A program made the translations under genes and the position numbers. Below the pieces are notes generated by a model, which ran no database searches, had not been told where the DNA came from, and saw only the letters and a list, made by a program, of their open reading frames with translations. Source: Alphaproteobacteria bacterium (lineage in GTDB: Bacteria > Pseudomonadota > Alphaproteobacteria > Geminicoccales > Geminicoccaceae). From it: DNA of 12,508 bases. Shown piece by piece: positions 1 through 7,131 of the stretch (its first letter is position 1; each line of letters begins with the position of its first letter). The stretch spans positions 1 through 12,508 of the forward strand of contig JALSGW010000295.1 in the NCBI GenBank assembly GCA_026982585.1, read 5' to 3'.

Positions 1-2169
1 CACCACCTCTGAGACCGGCTCCTCCGCCTCTGAGGTGTGGGATCGGGGATCGCCCGACCCGACCTGCCGGCTTGCCACCAATTCGTCGATGGTGGCGAGC
101 AGCCGGTCCAGCTCCACCGGCTTGGTGAGATAGCGGGAAAAGCCCAGGGCCAGGCACTCCTCCCGGGTCTGGGCGGTGGCATCCGCCGACAGCGCGACAA
201 TCGGCGGCAGTTCCTCGGGATCGAAGGTGAAGCGCAGCATCTTGACGGTCTCGGGACCGCTCATGCCGGGCATGTTGACGTCGATGAAGACGATGTCGAA
301 GCGCCGCTCCTCGAGCCGTTCCACCACCCCGAAGCCGTCGTCCACCACTTCCACCCGATGGCCGGCCTGCTCGAGCAGCCGCGTGATCACCTTCTGGTTC
401 ACCGGATTGTCCTCGGCGAGCAGGATGTCCGCCCCGCGCACCTGTTGACGGCGGCCGCCCTCCGCCTCCGCACTCTCCCCCTCCCGCTCGAAGGGGGCGA
501 GGGCGAGGCGCAGCATCCGCCGCAAAAGCTCGCCTTCGGCGTCCCGGGGCAGGTTCGCGAGCAAGGGCAGCGCTTGCTCCCCCTCCTCCATCCCGAGGCC
601 GAGGATGTCGATGGGCTCGGCGTGCTCCAGGGCGTCGATCCTGGCGGCGAACTCGGCCGTCGAGGGCAGCTCGGCCCCAGGCAGCAGCAGCACGCAGCGC
701 CGTCCCCGGGCCCGCCTCAGGGTATCGATCACCCCGGTGGGGCCGACGCTGAGGCGAGCGTCGAGACCTTCCTCGCGCAGCTGCTGGCAGAGTGCCAGGC
801 CCGGCTCCGGAGGAGCGAGGATCGCCACCGTGCCCTGGATCCTGCCGTCGTCATCCTCCGCCAGGGGGCGGAACGGCACCTCGAACCAGAAGGTGGAACC
901 GCGGCCGGGTTGGGAGGACACGCCGATGCGGCCGCCCATGAGCTGCACCAGTTCGCGGGCGATGGCGAGGCCGAGGCCGGTGCCGCCGACCCCCGCGCGC
1001 TGGACCGCACGGCTGCGGGCGAAGCGCTCGAAGATGCGCTCCTGCTCCTCGGGTTCGATGCCGATCCCGGTATCGCGAACCTCGAACCGCAGCCAGATCC
1101 GGTCCCCCTCGGCATCGAGCCGTTCCACCCGCAGCGTCACCCCGCCGCGGTCGGTGAACTTCACCGCATTGGCGAGCAGGTTCTGCAGCACCTGGTGCAG
1201 GGGTTCGAGGGCCCCCTCGAGGCGGGGCGGAATGCGCGGATCGAAGCGCAGCCGCAGATAGAGTCCTTTCTCCCGCGCGCTCGGTCGCAGCATGGCCCGC
1301 AGCTGGGCGAGCTTGCGGTCGAGATCGAAGGGCTGCACCGCCACCGCGAGCCGCCCGGATTCGATGCGGGCGAGATCGAGCACGGCGTTGACCAGGGTGA
1401 GCAGGGAGTCGGCGGCGTTGCGGATGGTGGCGGCGTAGTCGCGCTGTTCGCGGCTCAGGCGGGTGCGCAGCAGCACCTCGCTCATGCCGATGATGGCGTT
1501 GAGCGGGGTGCGGAACTCGTGGCTCATGTGGGCGAGAAAGCGGCTCTTGATGCGGTTGGCCTCCTCGGCCCGGGCAAGCGCGTCGGTGAGCTTGCCGAGC
1601 AGCACCGAGACGTAGGCCGGCAGGATGATGAGCGCGAGGATGAGGGAGGAGCTCAGGATCGGAAAGCGGTGCCACTGTTCGTTGTAGGTGGTGACCACCA
1701 GGAACATGAGCAGCGAGAGCACCGCGGCGGTGAACAGATAGAACCGGCCGTAGCGGAACCCGTGGCCGAACACGATCCAGAGCAGAATGGGATAGAAGGG
1801 GGTGGTGGCGGTGCCGCCGATGAGCATGGCGGCGTTGACGCCGCTTGTGTCGGTGAGAATGCCGATCAGGCGCCGCACCGGCGAGACCTGGGGGCGGGCG
1901 AGCAGGTGCAGGAACAGGCCCACCGCCACCACCATGCCGACGAGGAAGATCACCGTGCTCCAGTAGACGACCCAGGGCCGCTCCTCGGGCGGGAAGGGCG
2001 CCCAGAGCATGTAGAGGTACATGCCGGTGATGGTGACGATGCGGATGATCTGTTGTTCGTGCTCGCTGTCCTCCCGGCCGGCCAAGCGGGCCTTCAGCCA
2101 CGCGATGCGGCCCCGAAGGCCGGAAGCCCCGGTCTCGCTTGTGCCGGTGTGATCCCCACCTTCACGCAC
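1..2169 (-). CDS. RpfC-like hybrid sensor histidine kinase (C-terminus cut by the window edge)
   Basis: Membrane sensor kinase expected to autophosphorylate and pass phosphate to an internal receiver, and probably to the partner regulator encoded just upstream. I translated it by hand; 723 codons lie in the window and the frame is still open at base 1. Five hydrophobic segments lie near residues 44-59, 66-91, 112-135, 144-162 and 171-191. The N-terminus (WLKARLAGREDSEH) and the motif RPQVSPVRRLIG resemble Xanthomonas RpfC. HisKA follows with H-box SHEFRTPL (His217). The ATPase domain has the N-box around Asn334, DTGIGI (Asp366) and GTGLGLAI. Residues about 445-563 look like a receiver lacking its acidic pocket. 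A canonical receiver spans about 575-690, with LAEDN, phosphoacceptor Asp630 and Lys683. An HPt domain probably follows off the edge. The GTG start is chosen because the frame opens only after the upstream stop and a GAGGA lies 12 bases before it. Family assignment is firm; the ligand is unknown. Confidence 0.9.
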   Translation of the reverse strand, partial: MREGGDHTGTSETGASGLRGRIAWLKARLAGREDSEHEQQIIRIVTITGMYLYMLWAPFPPEERPWVVYWSTVIFLVGMVVAVGLFLHLLARPQVSPVRRLIGILTDTSGVNAAMLIGGTATTPFYPILLWIVFGHGFRYGRFYLFTAAVLSLLMFLVVTTYNEQWHRFPILSSSLILALIILPAYVSVLLGKLTDALARAEEANRIKSRFLAHMSHEFRTPLNAIIGMSEVLLRTRLSREQRDYAATIRNAADSLLTLVNAVLDLARIESGRLAVAVQPFDLDRKLAQLRAMLRPSAREKGLYLRLRFDPRIPPRLEGALEPLHQVLQNLLANAVKFTDRGGVTLRVERLDAEGDRIWLRFEVRDTGIGIEPEEQERIFERFARSRAVQRAGVGGTGLGLAIARELVQLMGGRIGVSSQPGRGSTFWFEVPFRPLAEDDDGRIQGTVAILAPPEPGLALCQQLREEGLDARLSVGPTGVIDTLRRARGRRCVLLLPGAELPSTAEFAARIDALEHAEPIDILGLGMEEGEQALPLLANLPRDAEGELLRRMLRLALAPFEREGESAEAEGGRRQQVRGADILLAEDNPVNQKVITRLLEQAGHRVEVVDDGFGVVERLEERRFDIVFIDVNMPGMSGPETVKMLRFTFDPEELPPIVALSADATAQTREECLALGFSRYLTKPVELDRLLATIDELVASRQVGSGDPRSHTSEAEEPVSEVV

Positions 2170-2184
2170 GGGCGCACCCGGTCC

Positions 2185-4314
2185 TCACCGGCCGGAGCGG
2201 CGGCCGAGAAAGCGCTGGGCGAACTCCTCGGCAGGCAGCGGGGGGGCGATGGCGTGCCCCTGCACCTCCTCGCATCCGAGCGCCTCAAGCCGCTCCAGCT
2301 GTTCCCTTGTCTCCACCCCTTCGGCGATCACCCGCATGCCCAGGCTGCGGCCGAGCCCGATGATGGCGCGCACGATGGTATGGGAGCAAGCGGTTTCCTG
2401 GTCGAGGGCGTGCACGAACTGGCGATCGATCTTGAGCCGCTGCACCGGCAGCCGGTTGAGATAGGCGAGGGAGGAGTAGCCGGTGCCGAAATCGTCGAGC
2501 GCAAGCGAGATCCCCCGCTCGCGCAGGCTGTTGAGGCTGCGCAACAGGGCGCTGTCGTCCTGGACCAGGGCGTTTTCCACCAGTTCGATCTCGAGCAGGT
2601 CGGGCGCGAGACCGGTGCGCGCGAGGATGGCGTCCACCAGCTGTTCCACCTCCTCGTTGCGGAACTGCACCGGCGAGAAATTCACCGACAGCACCACCTC
2701 CCCGAGACCCTGCCGGCACCAGGCCTGATGCTGGCGGCAGGCGGTCTCCAGCACCCAGGCGGTGAGCGGCCCGATGAGGCCGATGCGTTCGGCGAGGGGG
2801 ATGAAATCGGAAGGGGGGACGAGCCCGCGGTGGGGATGGTTCCAGCGCAGCAGCGCCTCCACCCCGATGAGCCGGTCCTGGCTCAGGCTCCATTGCGGCT
2901 GGTAGTAGACCAACAGCTGGCCCGCGGCGAGGGCCTGGCGCAGCTCGCCCTCGAGGGCCACCGCACGGCGGGCCTGGACGTTCATGTCCTGGGCGAAGAA
3001 GCGGTAGGTGTCGCGGCCGGCGTCCTTGGCCCGGTAGAGGGCGAGCTCGGCGTTCTTGAACAGATCCTCGGCGGAGCGGCCGTCGGCCGGGAAGAGGGCG
3101 ACGCCGATGCTGGCGCTGATGTGGATCTCCTGCTGGGAGATGCGGAAGGGCTGGGCGAAGATGTCGCGCAGACGATGGCAGAGTTCGGCCGCTTCCTCCA
3201 CCCGCCGGATGCCGGTCTGGATGACCGCGAACTCGTCGCTGCGGCGGCGGCCGAGATAGTCGGTCTCGCGCGTATGCGCGCGCATGCGCTCGGCGATGGC
3301 GGCGAGCAGGGCGTCGCCGAAGGCCTCGCCGAAGGCGTCGCCGATCACCTTGAAGCGGTCGAGATCGAGCAGATGCAGCGCCACCATGCGGCCGGAGCGA
3401 CGGGCGCGCCACAGTTCGGAGGCGAGATGTTCGCGCAACAAGGCCCCGGTGGGCAGGCCGGTGAGGCGGTCGTACATGGAACCGCGTTGCTGCTGGTCGC
3501 GGCGCTCGAGCTCCGAGATGTCGAGGAACAGGGAGATGACCCGCCGCTCGTTCGGGTTGGGGCCGATGAGGGGCGCTTTCATGCACAACAGATGCACGCT
3601 GTCGCCGGCGAGCTCGACCACCTCGCGCAGCGGCTGGGGGAGCGGCCGGTTGCTCTGCAGCACCTTGTCGTCCAGCACCCGATGCCGGGTGGCGAAGCGC
3701 TCGCCGTGCACCTCCTCGAGGTCGCGGCCGATGAGGCGCTCGGGCTTGCTCATGAACAGGCTGGCGTAGGCGAGGTTGACGTAGACCAGCTGGCCGCGCT
3801 CATCCACCACGCTCACCGCCACCGGCAGGGCGTCGAGCAAGGTCCGCAGCGAGGCGTCCCGCCCGAGCAGGGAAGCCGGATGGTCGCGCAACGCCCGCTC
3901 GAGTTCGGCGGTGCGGCTCTGCAGGAGTTTTTGTTGGCGGCGCAGGGTCAACAGGTTGCGGGCGCGGGCGCGGAACTCCACGTGATCGACCGGACTGAGG
4001 AGGAAATCGGTGGCCCCCGCATCGAGCGCCCGATAGCAATAGTCCCGATCCTCGTAGACGGTCACCACGATGATGGGGACGTCCTCGAGGCCGGGGCGAG
4101 CGCGCAACAAGGCGATGAAGCTGGCGCCGTCGAGCTCCGGCATGTTGTAGTCGGTGATCACCAGATCGGGGGGCGGATGGTCGTCGAGATACCGCAGCGC
4201 ATCGCGCGGGCTCGCGAAGGCGTGCACCCGAACCCCTTCCTCCACCGACTGGGCGAGACGGGTGAGGATGTTGCGGTTGGTGACCCGATCGTCGACCACC
4301 AGCACCGTGGCCAT
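2185..4314 (-). CDS. REC-PAS-GGDEF-EAL response regulator, predicted cyclic di-GMP phosphodiesterase
   Basis: A 709-residue cytoplasmic response regulator, predicted to hydrolyse cyclic di-GMP. The receiver (1-120) has Asp8/Asp9, phosphoacceptor Asp55 (TDYNMP) and Thr85, but the usual Lys before Pro is Ser107 (LLSPVD). Its wording (IIVVTVYEDRDY, ALDAGATDFL) resembles the RpfG receiver. A PAS-like segment spans about 155-270. The GGDEF domain (280-440) reads R358-S359-D360-E361-F362 instead of GGDEF, so cyclase activity is doubtful. The EAL domain (455-700) keeps E486-A-L, VNFSPVQF, the glutamate in ELVENAL, DDFGTGYSS (Asp607/Asp608), KIDRQFV and AEGVET, so it looks catalytically intact. The ATG at 4314 is preferred over the frame extension to 4413 because receivers start directly with this kind of strand and a candidate promoter lies in the extension. 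It is first in a two-gene operon with the RpfC-like kinase, 15 bases apart. Confidence 0.92.
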   Translation of the reverse strand: MATVLVVDDRVTNRNILTRLAQSVEEGVRVHAFASPRDALRYLDDHPPPDLVITDYNMPELDGASFIALLRARPGLEDVPIIVVTVYEDRDYCYRALDAGATDFLLSPVDHVEFRARARNLLTLRRQQKLLQSRTAELERALRDHPASLLGRDASLRTLLDALPVAVSVVDERGQLVYVNLAYASLFMSKPERLIGRDLEEVHGERFATRHRVLDDKVLQSNRPLPQPLREVVELAGDSVHLLCMKAPLIGPNPNERRVISLFLDISELERRDQQQRGSMYDRLTGLPTGALLREHLASELWRARRSGRMVALHLLDLDRFKVIGDAFGEAFGDALLAAIAERMRAHTRETDYLGRRRSDEFAVIQTGIRRVEEAAELCHRLRDIFAQPFRISQQEIHISASIGVALFPADGRSAEDLFKNAELALYRAKDAGRDTYRFFAQDMNVQARRAVALEGELRQALAAGQLLVYYQPQWSLSQDRLIGVEALLRWNHPHRGLVPPSDFIPLAERIGLIGPLTAWVLETACRQHQAWCRQGLGEVVLSVNFSPVQFRNEEVEQLVDAILARTGLAPDLLEIELVENALVQDDSALLRSLNSLRERGISLALDDFGTGYSSLAYLNRLPVQRLKIDRQFVHALDQETACSHTIVRAIIGLGRSLGMRVIAEGVETREQLERLEALGCEEVQGHAIAPPLPAEEFAQRFLGRRSGR

Positions 4315-4391
4315 GCCCCCCGCCGGCACCGCTAATCTCCCCCGCCTTCGCTCACGAGGCCCCGCGCGCCTCTGCCGGCCAGCCGCTTCGA

Positions 4392-4420
4392 GCCATAGGT
4401 CATGGCGCACCACCGTTCAA
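4392..4420 (-). promoter_or_regulatory. Candidate sigma70-type promoter of the kinase/EAL operon
   Basis: On the minus strand TTGAAC (4420-4415) and TATGGC (4397-4392) are separated by exactly 17 bases. Both boxes are imperfect matches (4/6 and 3/6), so this is suggestive only. The position, about 80 bases before the ATG at 4314, suits the operon. Confidence 0.3.
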
Positions 4421-4593
4421 GTGACAGGAGAAGTGCAGGCCCCCACACCCAACCTATCGGTTAAGCTCACCCGGCTGCGCCGACCTCGCCATTGTCGCCC
4501 ACGCACGCCGATTGAAAGTGTATAGCAATTTCAAGGAGGCGGCCGCAAGATTATCGTCATATCGGAGTGCATCAGGGTGCGGACGCCCGAGCC

Positions 4594-4600
4594 GGGAGGA
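4594..4600 (+). promoter_or_regulatory. Strong ribosome binding site fixing the zorA-like start
   Basis: GGGAGGA ends eight bases before the GTG at 4609. The alternative in-frame GTG at 4567 has no comparable site and would add 14 residues ahead of the first membrane helix. Confidence 0.75.
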
Positions 4601-4608
4601 ACGCTTCG

Positions 4609-5991
4609 GTGATCGAGGCCCTGTTCGCCCTTCTTGCCCATCCCGTCCTGCCCTGGGTGCTGTCGGGGGCGATCGTGGCGGCTGCGTTCGGTCTGTGGCT
4701 GCGCTTCGTCCACAGGCTGGCGCCGCTCGAGCAGGCGCTGCGGCGTGCGGTGGCGCTCGTGGAGGAGGCCCAGGGCAAGACGGGCTTTCGACAGCGTCTT
4801 GCGGCGCTCTCCCGGGAGCTTGCGCGGGATCCGCTGTTGGGGCCGAGCTGGTCGGCCTTCGCCGCCACCCTGCGGCCGGCACCGGGCGGGGAGGAGGCGA
4901 TCGGCTACCTCCACCGGCCACGCGATCATTTCGACGAGCGGCTGATCCAGGCGGCCGGGATCAATGTGCGCTTCTATCAGACCCTCCCCCAGCTGCTGGT
5001 GGGTGTCGGGCTGTTCTTCACCTTCGTCGGCCTGGTGGCGGCGCTCTATTTCGCGAGCCGGGGGGTGGCCTCGCCGGAGGTGGCGGTGGCCCAAGCGGCG
5101 CTCAAGGACCTGCTCGCCGCCGCCACCTTCAAGTTCGCCACCTCCATCGCCGGTCTCGGCAGCTCGCTCCTGTTCTCCTGGCGCGAGAAGGCGGCGTTGC
5201 ATCGCGTGCAGCATCTGATGGAACGTTTCGCTCTGGCGCTTGAGGCGCGGATGACGCCGATCTCGCTGGAGCAGGTGGCGGCCGCGCAGCTGGACGAGTT
5301 GCGCCATCACGGCGTGGCCCTCCAGCGGCTGGTCGAGGCGAGCGGGGAGGGACTGCCGCGGGCCGCGGAGGAGGCGCTGGAGCGGGAGCTGGCCCGGGCG
5401 GTGGCGCCCTTCGCCGCCGCCATGGAGCGGCTGGCCCGGCGGGTGGACGAGCGCGGCGAGGATCTGTTGCGGGTGAGCGTCCAGGGCCAGGCCCCCAGCC
5501 GCCGGCGCCAGGGCGGGATGGCGCCGGTCGAATCCACCCCTTCGCGGGACGCTGCGTGGGGTCTGCTTTTGCGGGAGCTCAGGGCGCTGCGCGAGACCCT
5601 GGTGCGCCGGACGGCGCCGGCGGGCGGGGATTCGGGCGGCGGTGCGGAGTCGGAGGAGAAGGTCTCGGCGGCGGCTGGGGGCGGGCTCGTGGCCCGGGAC
5701 GCGGCGGCTGCGGAAGCACGGCTCGGGCGCCTGCTCGCCCTGATGGGCCGGCTGCACGCTCGGCTTACCGGACGCGGTGTGCGGCGGCGGGAGCTGATCG
5801 AGGCGCTCGAGCGGCTCCAGGAGGAGGTACGGCTTGCCGCGGCGAGCCTGCGGGAGCTGCGCGAGCGGCTTGCACGCGAGCGACCGCAGGAGGAAGAAGC
5901 CGTCCTCACCCTGGGCCGGCTCGAGGAGGAGCTGCGGCGCTCGCGGGAGACCTTGGCGGAACTCGCGCAGTCGGTCGGCGAGCGGAAGTGA
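4609..5991 (+). CDS. ZorA-like MotA/TolQ/ExbB-family proton channel with long helical tail
   Basis: A 460-residue inner-membrane protein, the stator-like channel half of an ion-driven motor with the following gene product. Hydrophobic helices lie near residues 7-31, 127-149 (LLVGVGLFFTFVGLVAAL) and 167-191 (LLAAATFKFATSIAGLG). This is the three-helix plan and GLFFTFVGL style of MotA/TolQ/ExbB and ZorA proteins, with small and Thr residues lining helices 2 and 3. After residue 192 comes a cytoplasmic tail of about 270 residues rich in Leu, Arg, Glu and Ala. It looks helical or coiled-coil, with a Gly/Ser/Pro-rich break at about 290-365. Plain ExbB/TolQ proteins lack such a tail, whereas ZorA proteins have one; here it is shorter than in classical ZorA as I recall it. 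Translation starts at GTG with a strong RBS, and the partner gene starts 15 bases after the stop. Family is confident; a defence role is inference. Confidence 0.82.
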   Translation: MIEALFALLAHPVLPWVLSGAIVAAAFGLWLRFVHRLAPLEQALRRAVALVEEAQGKTGFRQRLAALSRELARDPLLGPSWSAFAATLRPAPGGEEAIGYLHRPRDHFDERLIQAAGINVRFYQTLPQLLVGVGLFFTFVGLVAALYFASRGVASPEVAVAQAALKDLLAAATFKFATSIAGLGSSLLFSWREKAALHRVQHLMERFALALEARMTPISLEQVAAAQLDELRHHGVALQRLVEASGEGLPRAAEEALERELARAVAPFAAAMERLARRVDERGEDLLRVSVQGQAPSRRRQGGMAPVESTPSRDAAWGLLLRELRALRETLVRRTAPAGGDSGGGAESEEKVSAAAGGGLVARDAAAAEARLGRLLALMGRLHARLTGRGVRRRELIEALERLQEEVRLAAASLRELRERLARERPQEEEAVLTLGRLEEELRRSRETLAELAQSVGERK

Positions 5992-6006
5992 GGGTGGAGG
6001 ACGTCG

Positions 6007-6921
6007 ATGCGGGAGGGCGTGCGTGCGGGCGGCCCCCAGGAGGAGGGCTATTTCGCCTCCGTGAGCGACCTCATGGTGGGGCTGTTGTTTTTGTTCATCA
6101 TTCTGTTGATGGCCTTCGCTCTGTCCTTTCGCCAGGCGGAACAGGCGGCCGACACGCTGCAGCAGCGGCTCGCCGGAGAGCTCGGCGAGGTGCGGGAGGA
6201 GCGCGACCGGCTGCAGGACGAGCGCAGCGCGCTCGAAGCGGAGCGGAGGCGGCTCGCACTCGAGCGGGACGAACTCGTGCGGGAGCGGCAGCTGCTCACC
6301 GAACTTTTGGCCCGCTTGGCGGGCCGCGAGGCGTTGCGCACCGATCTGTTGTGGCGCATCGCCGACGCGCTGCTTGCGCGCGGGGTGGAGGTGGAGGTGG
6401 AGCCGGAGAAGGGCATCCTGCGCCTTCCGGAGAAACTGCTGTTCGATTCCGGGAGGGCGGAACTGCGTCCCGAAGGCCAGCGGGCGCTCGCCGTGTTGGC
6501 CGAGGTGCTGGCGGAGATCCTGCCCTGCTATGCGGGCGAGCCGCCGAGCCGGCATCCCTGCCCGGCCGCATCCGAGCCGATCCTGGAGACGGTCCTGGTG
6601 GAAGGCCACACCGACGACGTGCCCATCCACGCCGGCCCGTTCCGGGACAACTGGGAACTGTCGGCGGCGCGCGGGGTCAACACCTTCAAGGCGCTGATCG
6701 CATACGCGCCGGCTCTTGAGCGGATGCGCAACCTCAAGGGCGAGGCGCTGTTGGGAATCTCTGCCTATGAGGCCCGGCGGCCGGTGGTGGCGGGCACCAG
6801 CGAGGAGGCGCGACGGCGCAACCGGCGCATCGACCTGCGGTTTCTCATCGCCGCACCTTCGGCCGCCGACGTGAATCGCATCCGGCAACGGCTCGAGGAG
6901 CTGGCCCCTCTACAACCGTAA
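6007..6921 (+). CDS. ZorB-like MotB/OmpA-family motor partner
   Basis: A 304-residue single-pass membrane protein that should anchor the channel to peptidoglycan. A short cytoplasmic N-terminus leads into one helix (about 20-41, SVSDLMVGLLFLFIILLMAF). Asp21 sits at the membrane entry, where MotB and ZorB carry the proton-binding Asp. Residues about 43-110 form a charged Arg/Glu/Leu coiled coil. The OmpA-like domain (about 135-282) shows LLFDSGRAEL, VEGHTDDVPI, NWELSAARGVNTF, ISAYEARRPV and RRNRRIDLRF, the peptidoglycan-binding signature. An insertion between the first two motifs carries Cys174 and Cys185, a possible disulfide in the periplasm. A GGTGGAGG sequence precedes the ATG, and the gene is clearly cotranscribed with the channel gene. 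MotB of flagella is an alternative, but the partner lacks the MotA layout and no flagellar gene is near. Confidence 0.83.
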   Translation: MREGVRAGGPQEEGYFASVSDLMVGLLFLFIILLMAFALSFRQAEQAADTLQQRLAGELGEVREERDRLQDERSALEAERRRLALERDELVRERQLLTELLARLAGREALRTDLLWRIADALLARGVEVEVEPEKGILRLPEKLLFDSGRAELRPEGQRALAVLAEVLAEILPCYAGEPPSRHPCPAASEPILETVLVEGHTDDVPIHAGPFRDNWELSAARGVNTFKALIAYAPALERMRNLKGEALLGISAYEARRPVVAGTSEEARRRNRRIDLRFLIAAPSAADVNRIRQRLEELAPLQP

Positions 6922-6947
6922 GGGGACTGTTCTTGCGAACAGTCCCC
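6922..6947 (+). terminator. Perfect 11-bp stem-loop directly after the zorB-like stop
   Basis: GGGGACTGTTC (6922-6932) pairs perfectly with GAACAGTCCCC (6937-6947) across a TTGC loop, starting at the base after the TAA. There is no T-run on either side, so it is not a textbook intrinsic terminator. It may still end transcription or protect the mRNA end, or it may be a copy of a dispersed palindromic repeat. The hairpin itself is certain; its role is not. Confidence 0.55.
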
Positions 6948-7131
6948 CCAGGGTCCCATCTCATCAGTCCGTCACACCGGAGACCCGCACAACGCCAGGT
7001 CGCTCGGTGCAAAGAAGATATTAACCAGTGGTTGAATTGGCGTCAAGCCCCTCGCTCAGCGACCGTTGTCCGGGCCGCCGGCTTCCCCTAGGTGAGGCGA
7101 AGAGGGGCTGTTGCCCTCCGGGGCCAAGGCC
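6948..7131 (+). other. Intergenic region upstream of the zinc-finger/maf/coaE/dnaQ cluster
   Basis: About 180 bases with no supported gene. It includes a less GC-rich patch around 7008-7040 (AAAGAAGATATTAACC...GGTTGAATTGG), a likely place for the promoter of the downstream cluster. I cannot pick out -35 and -10 boxes with acceptable spacing. A TTG at 7111 preceded by GAGGGG could extend the next gene upstream by seven codons. Confidence 0.3.

Larger units (their letters stand above)
4315..4608. promoter_or_regulatory. Divergent intergenic region between the signalling operon and the zorAB-like operon
   Basis: About 290 bases without a gene, and one of the less GC-rich stretches of the window. 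It must contain the starts of both divergent transcripts. Besides the minus-strand promoter candidate, it holds a short inverted repeat, AACC-TATC-GGTT, at about 4451-4462, and an AT-richer patch at 4511-4533 (TTGAAA followed by TATAGC, but too closely spaced to form a standard promoter). I see no convincing plus-strand promoter. Confidence 0.4.

Noticed and set aside
851..2101. A 416-codon minus-strand frame over the kinase
   Set aside because: It is the kinase DNA read in another frame; the true frame gives H, N and G boxes and membrane segments.
37..4335. A 1432-codon open frame on the plus strand across the whole left region
   Set aside because: It is exactly antisense to two clear genes that share one codon register, and its product has no domain features. 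GC-rich codon use makes the opposite frame free of stops.
4531..6888. A 785-codon open frame on the minus strand opposite the zorAB-like genes
   Set aside because: Same antisense effect; the plus-strand products have clear membrane helices and OmpA motifs while this frame has none.
6007..6921. Flagellar motB
   Set aside because: The partner has the three-helix ExbB/ZorA plan with a long tail rather than the four-helix MotA layout, and no flagellar genes are visible.
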